From: Lumbricus rubellus
Lineage: Eukaryota > Annelida > Clitellata > Crassiclitellata > Lumbricidae
Length of the DNA stretch: 64,000 bases
Direction: 5' to 3'
Assembly: GCA_945859605.1 (NCBI GenBank)
Contig: OX243824.1
Location: 30,581,459-30,645,458 of the forward strand
Made by a program: the position numbers and the translations under genes. Shown here piece after piece: positions 10,311-20,963 of this stretch (positions are counted from its first letter, which is position 1; the number at the start of each line of letters is the position of its first letter). Below the pieces are notes generated by a model, which did not search any database, was not told the origin of the DNA, and saw nothing but the letters and a program-made list of their open reading frames with translations.

Positions 10311-13300
10311 GTATAGGGTGTCTCGATAGGTCGTGAACGATTTTGAATGCAGAAAAATATATGTTATACACAATATTATGTGGAAAGTTTTATACTGGCG
10401 GATAGGTTATTCAAATGAAAATGTTAATATAAAAAAATTAGATCACTTTTTCACTTAATAAAATTGTAGCGCCAATTTCCGTGACGTCATCAAATTTGTG
10501 CCAAATAAACGTCAAATTAAGCCGCAAACATTATTGTACGACCATCATTGTTAATCCACACATAATTAATTAATACAAATTATCATTTAGTATTTAATAA
10601 TGTTTCCTTTACTCTTTATTACAGCCTCAAGTCGACTAGTCATCAAATAGATTTTTCAGAGTTGTCAGAGGTAGGCCTATAATTGATGTCCATGCCTTAC
10701 AAAGCCGACGTTTTAAGGTCGTTTGGGGTTCGGTATCGGCATAAACAGTTGCCGCCATAACACTCCAAACATTTTTCATTGGTGACAAATCCGGCGAATA
10801 AGGCGGTCAGTTCCTCGGTGAGATGTAGGCTATCCTTTGATATTCTTGTTCAACCATTCGCCTGAGGCCTTTGATGTGTGTGCACGTGCACCGTCTTGTT
10901 GAAATAATCCTTCGCCGTTAGCCTATTACGAAACATTTTTGTGGCTGTGAACTGAGCGCATAGGCTTCTTCACTTCGCTGGAATGCGGGTTTGACCTTTT
11001 TCTCCTGTCTCTCATTGAAGTAATAAGTCGAAGTGACTGAAGTCTTATTTGGAATGATATGAAATTTTGTTAATCCAACTGTTTATGCCGAACTCGAACC
11101 CCAGAGACTAAACACCTTAAAACGTCGGGTATACGTAAGGCATGGACATCGATAGGCCTAGCCTACCTCTGACTGTCTGACAACTCTGGAAAATCTATTT
11201 GGCTCGATGACTAATCGACTTGATGCTGTAATAAAGAGTAAAGGAAACATTATTAAATACTAAATGCTAATTTGTATTAATTAATTATGTGTGGATAAAC
11301 AATGATGGTCGTACAATTATAGCCTAATGTTTGCGGCTTAATTTGACGTTTATTTGGCGCAAATTTGATGACGTCACGGAAATTGGCGCTACAATTTTAT
11401 TAAGTGAGCTAGTGATCTAATTTTTTTATATTAGCATTTTCATTTGAATAACCTATCCGCCAGTATAAAACTTTCCACATTATATTGTGTATAACATACA
11501 TTTTTCTGCATTCAAAATCGTTCACGACCTATCGAGACACCCTATAGTTGTGAGAGTCAGTCGACGATAAGTAGCGTAGGCCAGACCGATCCAGATGGAG
11601 AAAACCAGGAAGCCATGGAAGAGATAAAAGATGAGATGAATGTAACCATCAGAGATAATGATAAGAGAGTGAGTTTCTTCAAGATCCTGAGGATGGGAAT
11701 GAAGCGTAGGCTGGAAATCTTTGCCAATGAAGCAACCATTGTCGGTTTGTCTTTCCTGGTCAAACCATCAAACCACAAAATTGGTTCCATCATCCGAAAG
11801 ATTGTGTGGACGATGCTTCTACTCTTTGGAACAGGTTTCATGGTTTACCAGATCTACGACCGTATTACCTATTATCAGACATATCCAACCATCGTCGACT
11901 ATCGAGTGGCTTACAAGCGATCTCTGCGCTTTCCTACCGTTACCATCTGTCCCGAATCTGTCGTCAGCAGAAAAAACCTCTTGTCATTGGGTAAGTGAAT
12001 TTGTCTTATAATGATTGCATTTTCTTTTGAACACACAAAGCCATTTTAATTGGGCCAGAGGTTTTGCTGCTAGTGAACGCGTATTATGGGCTAGTAATTA
12101 TTTTGTATTTAAATAATTTTCTTTTATTCTTCTTCCATCCTCTTTATCATTTTATCCCAATAAAAACATAATCATGATTGCCGTTTTTCAATTTATTATT
12201 ATTATTCTTTCCTTTCTCCTTCGAGGTATTTCATTCCTCAGCATTCCTCTAAAGGTTTTATAGGCCTAAATTATAAAATCAATGACACCGCTATACATAA
12301 TTTAAATTATTATTTGTATTTGATTTTTTAGTTTTAGCATGAATTAATAATTAGTGAATGTGCCTCGACATGCAACTGCGTAATTATTGTTGTTATTATT
12401 ATTATTTTTTTATGCCCGAGGTAGTAAAGATCCCTCGGGCTGTAAAAGAAATTATTTTTTTGCCCCGAGGTATTTAGGATCCCTCAGGGACTTATTGCTA
12501 ACTACAGCATAAAAACCAGTCCAGAATGACCCTACTCTTCGTTATCTTGATCCTCGGATGTGCCTCGAAATGCTATTAAGTCACTGTTGTTGTTTTGTTG
12601 TTGTTGTATTGCATGGTAGCAGTTGTAGGAGCAACAGCAGCAGCAGTAGTCGTTGTTATGGCAGTCAAAATAGTGGCAAAAAATAATAGTAGCAATCTAT
12701 AAATAAAAATGAAACTTTCCAATTATAGTTTGTTCCCCGTGTTCTCGAAAAGTGATGCACAGGTTGTTTTTAAAATTTAACAAAACCTTCCATTCCAATA
12801 GGACATTGTCCATTTTGCTTTTTATCCGAAAAACCCAATATTTTCCACAAAAAGTGAAGTTTGCATTCCGCTCGACCGCCATTTGCAAATTCAATAAAGG
12901 CGCAGGGTTGCCACATTTCCGAAACGCGTTGTCCCGGAATCACGTTGTAAAGTCGCCCAAAAGTCGCGAGATGACCAACTTACTGGAAGATTCGATCAGG
13001 GCTGCCCAAAAGTGGCCCAAAAATTGCGATAGCGCATATGTCGCTGTCGCGAAGGAACGGTGTGAGGGAGGAAAAAAGGAAGAGGGAGCGGGACAAAGGA
13101 GGAAGGGGAGGGGAGGGGGAGGGGGAGGGGAGGGGGAGGGGAGCGAGAGGGAGAGGGGGAAGGGGAAGGGGAGGGGAGGTGGAGGGGGAGGGGAAGGGGA
13201 GGGGAGCGGGAGGGGGAGGGGTGGGAAAGGGGAGGTCTTTTCTGCCACAGCAACGCGTGGCCGGGTACAGCTAGTAGTAAATAGATTTGTATAAGTAGGC

Positions 13301-16300
13301 TATACATGTAAGCTTACTATATGAAAATAAAATTTGACATTTTTCGTTATCTTCGTCGCATAACGAGGCAGGTTTTGTTTGAGGCGTATCATGGTTTTAA
13401 ATGTTTTCAGGACCGGCAATGCAAAGTATTGCTTCAAACCGTTATGCGCCTGCATTGAATATTGGATTAGAAGATGAAGACAGAATGCTTAACTTTGAAA
13501 AGTTAGATTTTGATTGGTCGTTCTTCTACAGCGTCGTAGCCGTAAAAGTGGAAGACTGGTTGGTCGAGGTGAGACGATGATAGATCTAGAGTGCATGACG
13601 TTGAGTCGTATAATAGAATTGAATTGCGTTAATCACTATTATACCAATGACGCAACGAGCAGTTGCGTTGTATATATAATTTATATATCATATGTATAAT
13701 TGTATATACAATATTATATATGTACAAATCACATATATTATGTATGTGTGTGATCTACATGTACACTGTCACCGTGGTTAAAAAAAGTAAGCCAAACTGT
13801 TTTTCAAATAATTTTATCCAATGCCTGATAACATAATTATCACGCTAAAAGTTTCCAAATATTTAGAGAATTAGACCAAGGGATTGGGAGCTCGGCTAGG
13901 ATTCTCGCCAGTTACAATGCATGTATACATACAGAAAGATCCTACTAATAAAATGGACGCAGAAAATAACCAACGAAGAGATATTTCAGTGAGTGGACAG
14001 AGCAGAAACAATCTTACAAAAAGCCATGAGGCGCAAACTGGGGCTTTTCGGCCATATCGCCAGAATGACGGACGACAGAAAACTTAAGACTCTTGTTTTC
14101 GGAATAATGGATGGAACTAATAAGAGAGGCAGACCGCATCAGGAATGGAAGGAGGACATAGAGGACTGGTGTGATGACTCACTACAAAAGCTGTTCCACC
14201 TGGCCCAGGACAGAGGCAATTGGAAGAAGAAGACAAAGTTGACATTGGACACCTACGAGCATAAGTCTCATGGTGAATGATAATGATGATGATAATGTAT
14301 GTATGTATAATCTTCTTTGCATAGTCTGCCTCTGATTCCCTCTCCTTCAAATTGTGTCAAATTCTGTGACTTGACATTCATCCTCTCCTGCGAAGTAAAT
14401 AACTTTTAGGTCTGTAGAAGTTTCCTGGATGACTAGGATTATATAATAATTTTTGTTACATGTATCCGCGCATTATCAACATTATTTCAGTGTTCGTTCG
14501 CCAATCAACCTTGCCAATCAAGTGAGGCCATTAAACAGATAGAGACTGTTGGTGGATATTGCTTATTATTCAACCCAGGTAAGCACGCAGCAACGGCAGC
14601 TGCAGTCCTATGTTATATTAATGCACTAGACTATAATAATGTCTAAGAGGTAGACGCAATTCTTCAAAAGAGTTAACACGAAGGTTGAACCAAACAAATC
14701 TACTTTCAAATTTGTGTTGTAAATGCACCTCGCCTGTCCCCTGTGAAATCCTGTTCAAAAACGCCCCCATATGTGTCCTATGATTGCGAAATGAAACACA
14801 AAATGGACATTGGACAATGAATGGTGCCTGCTGCAATGCATCAATCTTTAGCATTTTAGAACTTTTCTTACAATCTGATGATGTCAATCAAAAATCACAA
14901 TATTGTAATGCGCCTCCTAAACGCAAACTCCTCATAGGCCTATCTCAGACGGAATGAGGATCAATTCTGGAATGATTCAGACCGCAGAGATTTTGTTATG
15001 AAGTGCATGCGATTCATATCAGAATTCATTCTTTTAAAGCTTGAGGCTAGATGGTAGCCTAATGGCACTCAAATTTATTTATTTGGAAGATTTCATTTCC
15101 ATCTTACTCGCATAATACTTATATCTCGTCTAGTTTTTTATTGCATGGCTTTAATGCAATGATTATAAATACGTTTTGAAAGTTTTTAGAGATACTGGAG
15201 GGAAAAAATTTATGTTTTAAATTTAAGTTACGGCAAATTACGTGACGACTCAGCCTGGAGCCAATAACGGACTTCGTCTTGTGCTGTGGGTCAACCAATC
15301 TGAAACTTACATGACGATGTCCCCAGCTGTTGGATTCAAGGTAAGCCAATGAATTTAAGCAATATTTCAGTGAATGACTGTGAACTTTAACCGTTGCCTT
15401 GCTACGTAGGCTCCTAGTATAAAAAGGCGCCGCTTTCAATGTGTCTTTCTAATGTGATTTCATGTGTCTTTAACTGGTTACGAATTGAAGAATGAATTTC
15501 CCGCATTTTAGTTCGGGCGACACTCAAATGAAAAACCGAAAATGTAAAATGTCAACAGCATATTGCAAAAACATGTCACTGAAGATTATTGACTTTTCTT
15601 TCGATAAGTCGACTACTTCTCTCATCATTCATGCTAATTGCTTCGAAGACAGAAGCGAACATGATGGAAAGTAGCCGCATCAATCGATTCAGTGGACATC
15701 TCTTTTCTGTTGGTTGCCCATCGCCCTGCCTTTAACGGGCGAGGGTCGGTTGAACGTCAATACATCTCGTCCATGTCTCCATTATTTTAATAAAGTTTGA
15801 AAAATTTATGAACGCTTTGCTCTTGACGACAGTCGCTTGTGGAGGGCGCAGATCTGATTGTTTTCATTTGAAGTGAGACCATACAAGGTGTGATTAGAGC
15901 TGCAGTTAATTCCAATGCTTCTGACACTGCTTCAGGTTGAATACATCAGACTATTTTCTTTTAGGTTGTTTTGCATGATCCATATGACGAACCTCCTGTG
16001 TCGGACCTTGGATTCAGAGTCGGAACGGGCGTTTCAACATCTGTCTCCTTTTCACTTAGAAACGTAGGTTAAATAACATATAATCATTAAAGAAATTGTA
16101 TTGGTCAATTAAGTATTTTATAATTAATTTTATATATAGGCCTAAAATAAAATAATTGTTTTATATCACTATGCTTTTATGGGACAGAATATCCAAAGTC
16201 CTACTGAGGACATATGCATCTGGTCCAGAACTATTGCTTGCACGTTATATTCCTTTCTTATTTCCAAAGATGTTTATAGATTTTGTTAACGAATATATCG

Positions 16301-16635
16301 GAAACGATTAATTCAGAAGGAAACGGCGACCAATAGAAGGATTTTTTTGCAATCTAAGTTCTTGAAGTGAATGAATGAATGGATGAAATATTGCGTGACA
16401 ATTTAAAATTATATTCCATTTCAATTTGATTAATTCATAATATAATGGTTTGTTCGTCATTATTTTGTAGCTTTCGATGTTGCCTCAACCGTATGGTGAC
16501 TGTCGTGATGAGGAAAACTACACGTATGAGAAGTGCATGAAGCATTGCATGGATGAAACTATATTCACTGCTTGTAAATGCCAATTGTACGGGTTCGGCG
16601 GTACGCAGAAATTTTGCAAATTTCAAGTTTATTCT

Positions 16636-16703
<68 letters not shown>

Positions 16704-19700
16704 CAGTATGATTCCAACAGTTTGAGCAGTAAGCTTACAACATTAAGCAGCTGGAAGTTAAAATTGACTCCTACATAGGCCTAATTTGTGATCATCCGTA
16801 CATTTCTGGTTGGAATCATACTGCGTTGGGCCAGTTTGAAAATAAACGAAGATTATTATTATTACTAGTTCAGCGTAATGAGTTCATGGTATCTGTATTC
16901 GTGTGGCGATGTTGTCAGGGCCTCGCCCAAATTTACCTCCGAGAGCTATGCACACACAGTATGCAGCCTTACATTGGGTGTCGAAGTACGTCATCAACTA
17001 CGCTCTGCTGATAAGAGAATCCTCTTGGTTCCATTTGGTCGTACTAATACCATGAAGAATCAAGTCTTTTTTGTGGTTGGTCCAGTTATCTGGAATGGCC
17101 TTCCTTTTGAGCTACGCCTACACCCTGGGACCCTATCATGAGGATCCTTCTTTACGAAACTTAAAACTGTTCTTTTGTGGCACGCTGGAGTCGGGAGCGC
17201 TCTCAGTGTTTTTTACTTGAAGGACCGCTATATGAATGAATTATTCCGAATGAATTATTATTATTATCATCATCATCGTCATCATCACCAGGGAAAATGT
17301 AGGCTAATAAAATGAAATAGATTAATTGGTGATATTTTGTGAAGATTTCTGCCGGATGACTAAGGAAAAGGTCATCAGTTTTTTTAGGAAGGGAACTTGG
17401 TGACATTGACGACTAAAAAAGGTCATGGTTTTTAGGAAAGAAAAGTTGGTGAAACACACCCCCCCTCCAAATCAAATCGTGTTTACGGTCTTGGATGGGT
17501 TTATATAGCACGTCGACTCGAAGTCTGCTGTGACAGAGGATCATTAGATCATTACAGCCAATCGAGAAATAAATAGTTGAATTAGCCTACGGCCAATACA
17601 ATACGACTGAATGATTGCGATTAGTTGGCTGCGACGATGTTGAGGGCGACCAATTAATTCGCGACCAATTAATTAACGACTATATGACTGCGGCGAAACG
17701 GCTGGTTACCAAAATAGTAATGTGAGATTTTAATGCGAAAGTTGGAAAGGACTGAGAAACGTGAAACGTGGATATAGAAAGGAGAATGGAAGAGGAGAGA
17801 CTACTTTGCTTCTGCTTCAACAACAACGTAATGGTCATGAACACGACATGTATTCCACAAGAAGAAAGCGAACAGGAAATAGACATAGCCTGAGAGGCAC
17901 CGGATAGATGAACAAGAAACAGGATAGACTTCAATTTTGTAAACAGTGGATGGAAAAGCAATGTTAGAATGTACCGAGCATTATCAACACGAGACATTGG
18001 GTTTGACAGAAGACGAGATCCAGAGATAAATTAATTGTCCAGAAAATATCATGACAGAAATGATAGAAGCAGGAAGGGGATGCTATGTGGTAGTGCTACA
18101 CAGGTTGCATAACAATATAAACCCGGAAATGAAGTGCCCTGCAGACTGTGGAGAGCTGTTATTGTTCTAAATCGCAAGAAAAAAAGATTGAAGAAGTGCA
18201 CGACAACAGAATAAGGTTCGATTCAAAATCAATGAAGAACAGAGAAAGTGAAGGACTCTTTGGATACCACATGTGATGTTGGAGGTGAAGTTGGACGGGG
18301 AGACGCTGGAGCAAGTGACAGAGTCTCCGTGTATCTGGTAGGATTAATGACCGAGGATGGCCAATGCACACAGCATATAAAACGTAAAATTGAAATGGCA
18401 TCAGCGATGTTTGGTAGACTGAACAAGATGTGGAGATCATGTACAGGGTGGTCCAGCATAAATGTCCCGACTTTGCACGCGTATAACTTCGCCAATTTTT
18501 AACATTTATTTATACTTAATGCATCGAATTGAAGGTATTTTACTCTAGTATTAGCTCTAAAAAATTCGAACTGATACTAGTTTAGGTTTTAATTATATGC
18601 CTGGAACAGCGCTAGCTACCCCATTTTGCTGTCATTTGTGACGCAATCTGGCTCCGTTGACAGAAGATGATCGCGTTTTGATCTTAATTTTGCGATCTGA
18701 TAAGGGATTTAATTCGCTTGAAATGATTAACGAATTTTCTAACAGAGGATGGAATAAACAATACATTGAATTATCAGCTACGGAAAATGGATAAAACAGA
18801 ACTTCCTACTCGCAAACCATGGGAATCGGTGCGCACGGCGCTCACATCCGCTAACATTGCTCGTGTGTCCGAGTAAATTTGCAGTCAAGACAATGGCCAG
18901 GGCAGGCCCTACATGGAAATCTCACAGGGAAATTCAACGCAAAACGGGCAGTCTTAGCAGCACTGCATAACATATTAGAAAAGATTATATATAGGTCTTA
19001 AGTTAAGGTAATTAGTCGACGAGAAGTTCAACGAGCTCTCCAACTCTTACGCAAAGAAACGGCTGGCAGCGTGCAGACGTCTGAAGCAGCGCATGGCAGT
19101 GCACGGCTGTTGACAAAATTGAAAGGACGTGGTTTTGCGATGAGAAGATATTCATGGTAGGGACCCTACAAATACCCAAAATGATCATGTCTACGCGTGT
19201 TTTAGCCAAAAACGATAGAATTTCTCGGGGAAGCGGCGTCATATTGCGTCAGTAATGACAAAAAATGGTAGCTAGCGCTGTTACAAGTAAATAATTAAAA
19301 CCCAAACTAGCACCAGTTCGACTTTTTTAGAGCTAATACTAGAGTGAAATACCTTTAACTTGATGTATTAAGTATAAACAAATGTCAAAAATTGACGAAG
19401 TTATACGCGTGCAAAGTCGGGACATTTATGCTGGACCACCCTGTAGAAGAGAAGATTTCTAGGTAGATCACTCGCAAAGAGGTGACCCGAGAGGAACTTG
19501 GACAAAAAGAGACTGTAATCGACAAGATAAGGAGAAGAAGACACCACATAGTTTGGGATGTAACAAGGATCTTCTTCTTCTTTAGGTAAGCTGCCTCTCG
19601 GCAGGTCCAGATGCCCAACGACGCCACTCTTTGTAACAAGGATGGCAGATAAGAAATAGGCTGACGGTGTCACCAAATAGAATATACCCTCTAACAATCG

Positions 19701-20963
19701 TATCCCCGATAAATAGAAATTGAAAAAGACACTCCAGCGTGTGTATTTTTGCAAATTAACTTCCTTTTGTTTCGTTTTGAACAATGTCTGTTCATACTAG
19801 ATAATTTTTTTGCTTTGCTTTAAAACACTTAGAACATTTAGAACTCTTAAGAACATTCAGAGTCACGAACAAAATTCCAGATGCCATGCTTTGAACATTA
19901 CTTAACCCTCGGGGGCCAACATGGGGTGCTTTTTGCACCCCACTGTCAGTATTTGTGCTGAAGTTTTTTAATGCAAGCTTCGAAGTTATGCTTTGCGCTT
20001 TCTATGTATCTGTGTTTGCATAATTCCATATTTATTTTTTATCTATTTTTTTATTGAATGCATAGTCACGTGACTGACGTCATACAACGGCAATTGTTAC
20101 TGAAAACTATATATTGCGTGAAAGAGGTCTCGAGGGTTTTCTGCAATTAATGCAGCACATGTGATATCGGAATGGGTTCAAAATGATGATATAGTGATGA
20201 GGATAATATATAATTTGAGAACAGTGGTGTTCAATGAAGAAAATATTATTAGAGACGTCTTGTCAACATGCCTCATGGGCGGAAGAAAGAAAGAAATTGC
20301 CGCAAATAGTGTCTGCGGATGCACGTTTAAACTATGTGGATTACCTTCTATGACCTTTACAGTAGAACAACTATCAGAACTAACATATAGGAAGCTTAAT
20401 CATTTGAATGTAAGACCTCTTATGATGATGACATTGGCAGTAGCATTGGGATGGCACAGCTTTTCAATGAAGCATATCAAAATATTCGTTCATTGTGATT
20501 ATATACTGCAGGGAATAATAATCTATGCTCTCTCGACAAGTACAATTCCTGTGTGAGAAAGGCCGTGACTTGGTGGATTTCTTCCGGCGCCGTTCGCAAG
20601 TGTAAGTGTCCTCTTCAGTGCCACATACCTACCTATCCAAACTCAATCTCAACAAGTCCTCTGTCAGAGCATTTCCTCAATTACATGTCGCAGAAGACTC
20701 AGTTCAAGGGACGGAGTCTGACGATGTCTAAGCTGGGCAAGGAACTCGTCTACCTGGATATCTTCTACTCTGAGCTAAACTACATCGACATCCAAACAAC
20801 TCCAGCCTACGATTTCCTCACACTGGTTTGCGACATTGGCGGCGCATTGGGACTAATTCTTGGAGGCACAATACTTACCATTGCCGAAGTTTCCCAGTTC
20901 TTCGTCCAACTACTAAATGAATTTGCCACTGCTGTGAGGTTCGCTAAGATGCAACGCCGTTGA
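10181..20963 (+). CDS. Degenerin/ENaC/ASIC-type sodium channel subunit, 8 exons
   Basis: Amiloride-sensitive-channel family subunit: trimeric Na+ channels of the plasma membrane with two transmembrane helices and a cysteine-rich extracellular domain. Exons 10181-10310, 11580-11990, 13411-13568, 14491-14578, 15228-15340, 15965-16063, 16471-16600 and 20512-20963 join in frame to exactly 526 codons plus stop, all with GT-AG borders. Seen: TM1 near residues 113-136, the family motif FPTVTICPE just after it, paired extracellular cysteines (CSFANQPC, CRDEENYTYEKC, CKCPLQC), the post-cysteine stretch VYLDIFYSELNY, and TM2 (478-502) with LGLILGGTILTIAE. Odd points: the usual selectivity-filter G-x-S reads GGT, and the pre-TM1 HG motif reads VG. 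The start is uncertain: ATG 11615 in exon 2 would give a 471-residue protein still containing both TMs. Confidence 0.88.
10316..11542. mobile_element. Tc1/mariner-like element with long TIRs, in channel intron 1
   Basis: Ends are GGGTGTCTCGATAGGTCGTG...CACGACCTATCGAGACACCC with TA on each side (10314-10315, 11543-11544). The inverted repeats are about 400 bp per arm. The centre, read on the minus strand, keeps decayed transposase fragments: RMVEQEYQ, then PPYSPDLSPM (the Tc1/mariner P-x-Y-S-P-D-L motif), with stops in between. It is a defective copy. Confidence 0.85.
11580..11990 (+). CDS. Channel gene exon 2 (TM1)
   Basis: Acceptor CGTAG|G, donor G|GTAAGT. Carries the pre-TM1 segment ATIVGLSFL, the TM1 helix (WTMLLLFGTGFMVYQIY) and FPTVTICPE. 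Confidence 0.9.
12414..12490. repeat. Two tandem small hairpins
   Basis: GCCCGAGG (12414-12421) pairs with CCTCGGGC (12433-12440). A related hairpin, CCCCGAGG...CCCTCAGGG, follows about 50 bp later (12462-12490). Function unknown. Confidence 0.5.
12696..13274 (+). mobile_element. Non-autonomous Helitron in channel intron 2
   Basis: Inserted between A (12695) and T (13275). The 5' end is TCTATAAATAAAAATG. The 3' end has the hairpin GCCAC-AGCAACGC-GTGGC (13244-13261), then CTAG (13271-13274). The body includes a G-rich (GGGGAG)n minisatellite at 13090-13235. The A|TC...hairpin...CTAG|T structure is the Helitron signature. Confidence 0.75.
13411..13568 (+). CDS. Channel gene exon 3
   Basis: Acceptor TTTTCAG, donor GAG|GTGAGA. 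Extracellular segment NRYAPALNIGLEDEDRMLNF, followed by an aromatic stretch FDWSFFYSVV. Confidence 0.8.
13990..14300 (+). mobile_element. LINE 3' end, in channel intron 3
   Basis: An open stretch encodes MRRKLGLFGHIARM, then KRGRPHQEWKEDIEDW and LAQDRGNWKK. This is the well-known C-terminal signature of RTE/L1-like LINE polyproteins (FGH-x-x-RM ... RGRP-x-x-W ... A-x-DR-x-x-W). A GAT-rich tail follows. Confidence 0.75.
14491..14578 (+). CDS. Channel gene exon 4
   Basis: Acceptor TTTCAG, donor G|GTAAGC. Encodes CSFANQPC and the family signature GGYCLLFNP (usually G-x-C-[YF]-x-F-N). Confidence 0.88.
14579..15227. other. Channel intron 4, nothing recognised
   Basis: No named repeat seen. Confidence 0.4.
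15228..15340 (+). CDS. Channel gene exon 5
   Basis: Acceptor ATTTAAG, donor AAG|GTAAGC. Encodes QPGANNGLRLVLWVNQSETY, the G-x2-x-G-L-x-L-x-L pattern of the palm region. Confidence 0.85.
15341..15964. other. Channel intron 5, nothing recognised
   Basis: A short open frame at 15492-15674 is not supported as coding. Confidence 0.4.
15965..16063 (+). CDS. Channel gene exon 6
   Basis: Acceptor TTTTAG, donor AAC|GTAGGT. Encodes VVLHDPYDEPPVSDLGF, matching the family's [IV]-H-x-P-x-x-P pattern. Confidence 0.85.
16064..16470. other. Channel intron 6, nothing recognised
   Basis: AT-rich with one TAGGCCTA octamer near 16138. Confidence 0.4.
16471..16600 (+). CDS. Channel gene exon 7
   Basis: Acceptor TTTGTAG, donor G|GTACGC. 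Encodes PYGDCRDE, YEKCMKHCMDE and ACKCQLYGFG, part of the extracellular cysteine-rich domain. Confidence 0.88.
16636..16704. repeat. (GAT)n microsatellite
   Basis: Pure GAT array in channel intron 7. Confidence 0.95.
16865..17220 (+). mobile_element. CR1/Jockey-like LINE, RT C-terminal fragment
   Basis: Reading across frames it encodes LRSADKRILLVPFGRTN and GPVIWNGLPFELRLHPG, the conserved C-terminal block (LRS...VP...F...P-x-x-W-N-x-L-P) of CR1/Jockey-type reverse transcriptases. The beginning is in another frame. Confidence 0.7.
17660..18443 (+). mobile_element. Decayed LINE fragment (endonuclease and RT pieces)
   Basis: Bases 17700-18010 recall a LINE APE endonuclease in broken frames (DFNAKVGKD, ENGRGERLLCFCFNN). 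Bases 18240-18440 encode TEDGQCTQHIKRKIEMASAM and FGRLNKMW, a common block near the RT C-terminus. The element is interrupted at 18443 by a mariner-like element and appears to resume at 19446. Confidence 0.6.
18444..19443. mobile_element. Mariner-like element nested in LINE
   Basis: TIRs start CAGGGTGGTCCAGCATAAAT and match at the right end for about 150 bp. TA dinucleotides flank both sides (18442-18443, 19444-19445). The interior has remnants of an HTH-containing transposase on the plus strand in several frames (REVQRALQLLRKETAGSV, LKGRGFAMRR). Exactly 1000 bp, defective. Confidence 0.75.
19446..19640 (+). mobile_element. LINE remnant, continuation after the mariner insertion
   Basis: Sequence right of the mariner TA continues the interrupted element. 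Too decayed to name. Confidence 0.35.
19903..20145. mobile_element. Possible piggyBac-like MITE
   Basis: TTAACCCTCGGGGGCC at the left and CTCGAGGGTTTT at the right could be degenerate piggyBac ends. A GGGGTGC...GCACCCC hairpin lies just inside. The right TTAA is not intact, so this is a weak call. Confidence 0.3.
20512..20963 (+). CDS. Channel gene exon 8 (TM2 and C-terminus)
   Basis: Acceptor ATACTGCAG. Encodes LCSLDKYNSCVRKAV, KCKCPLQCHIPTYP, the TM2/pore and a short cytoplasmic tail ending AKMQRR-stop. Confidence 0.92.

Noticed and set aside
12940..13307. Pro/Ser- and Gly/Arg-rich frames
   Set aside because: Translations of the G-rich minisatellite in the Helitron at 12696-13274.
20161..20556. 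131-codon open frame before channel exon 8
   Set aside because: It runs through the splice acceptor in the wrong frame and has no conserved pattern.
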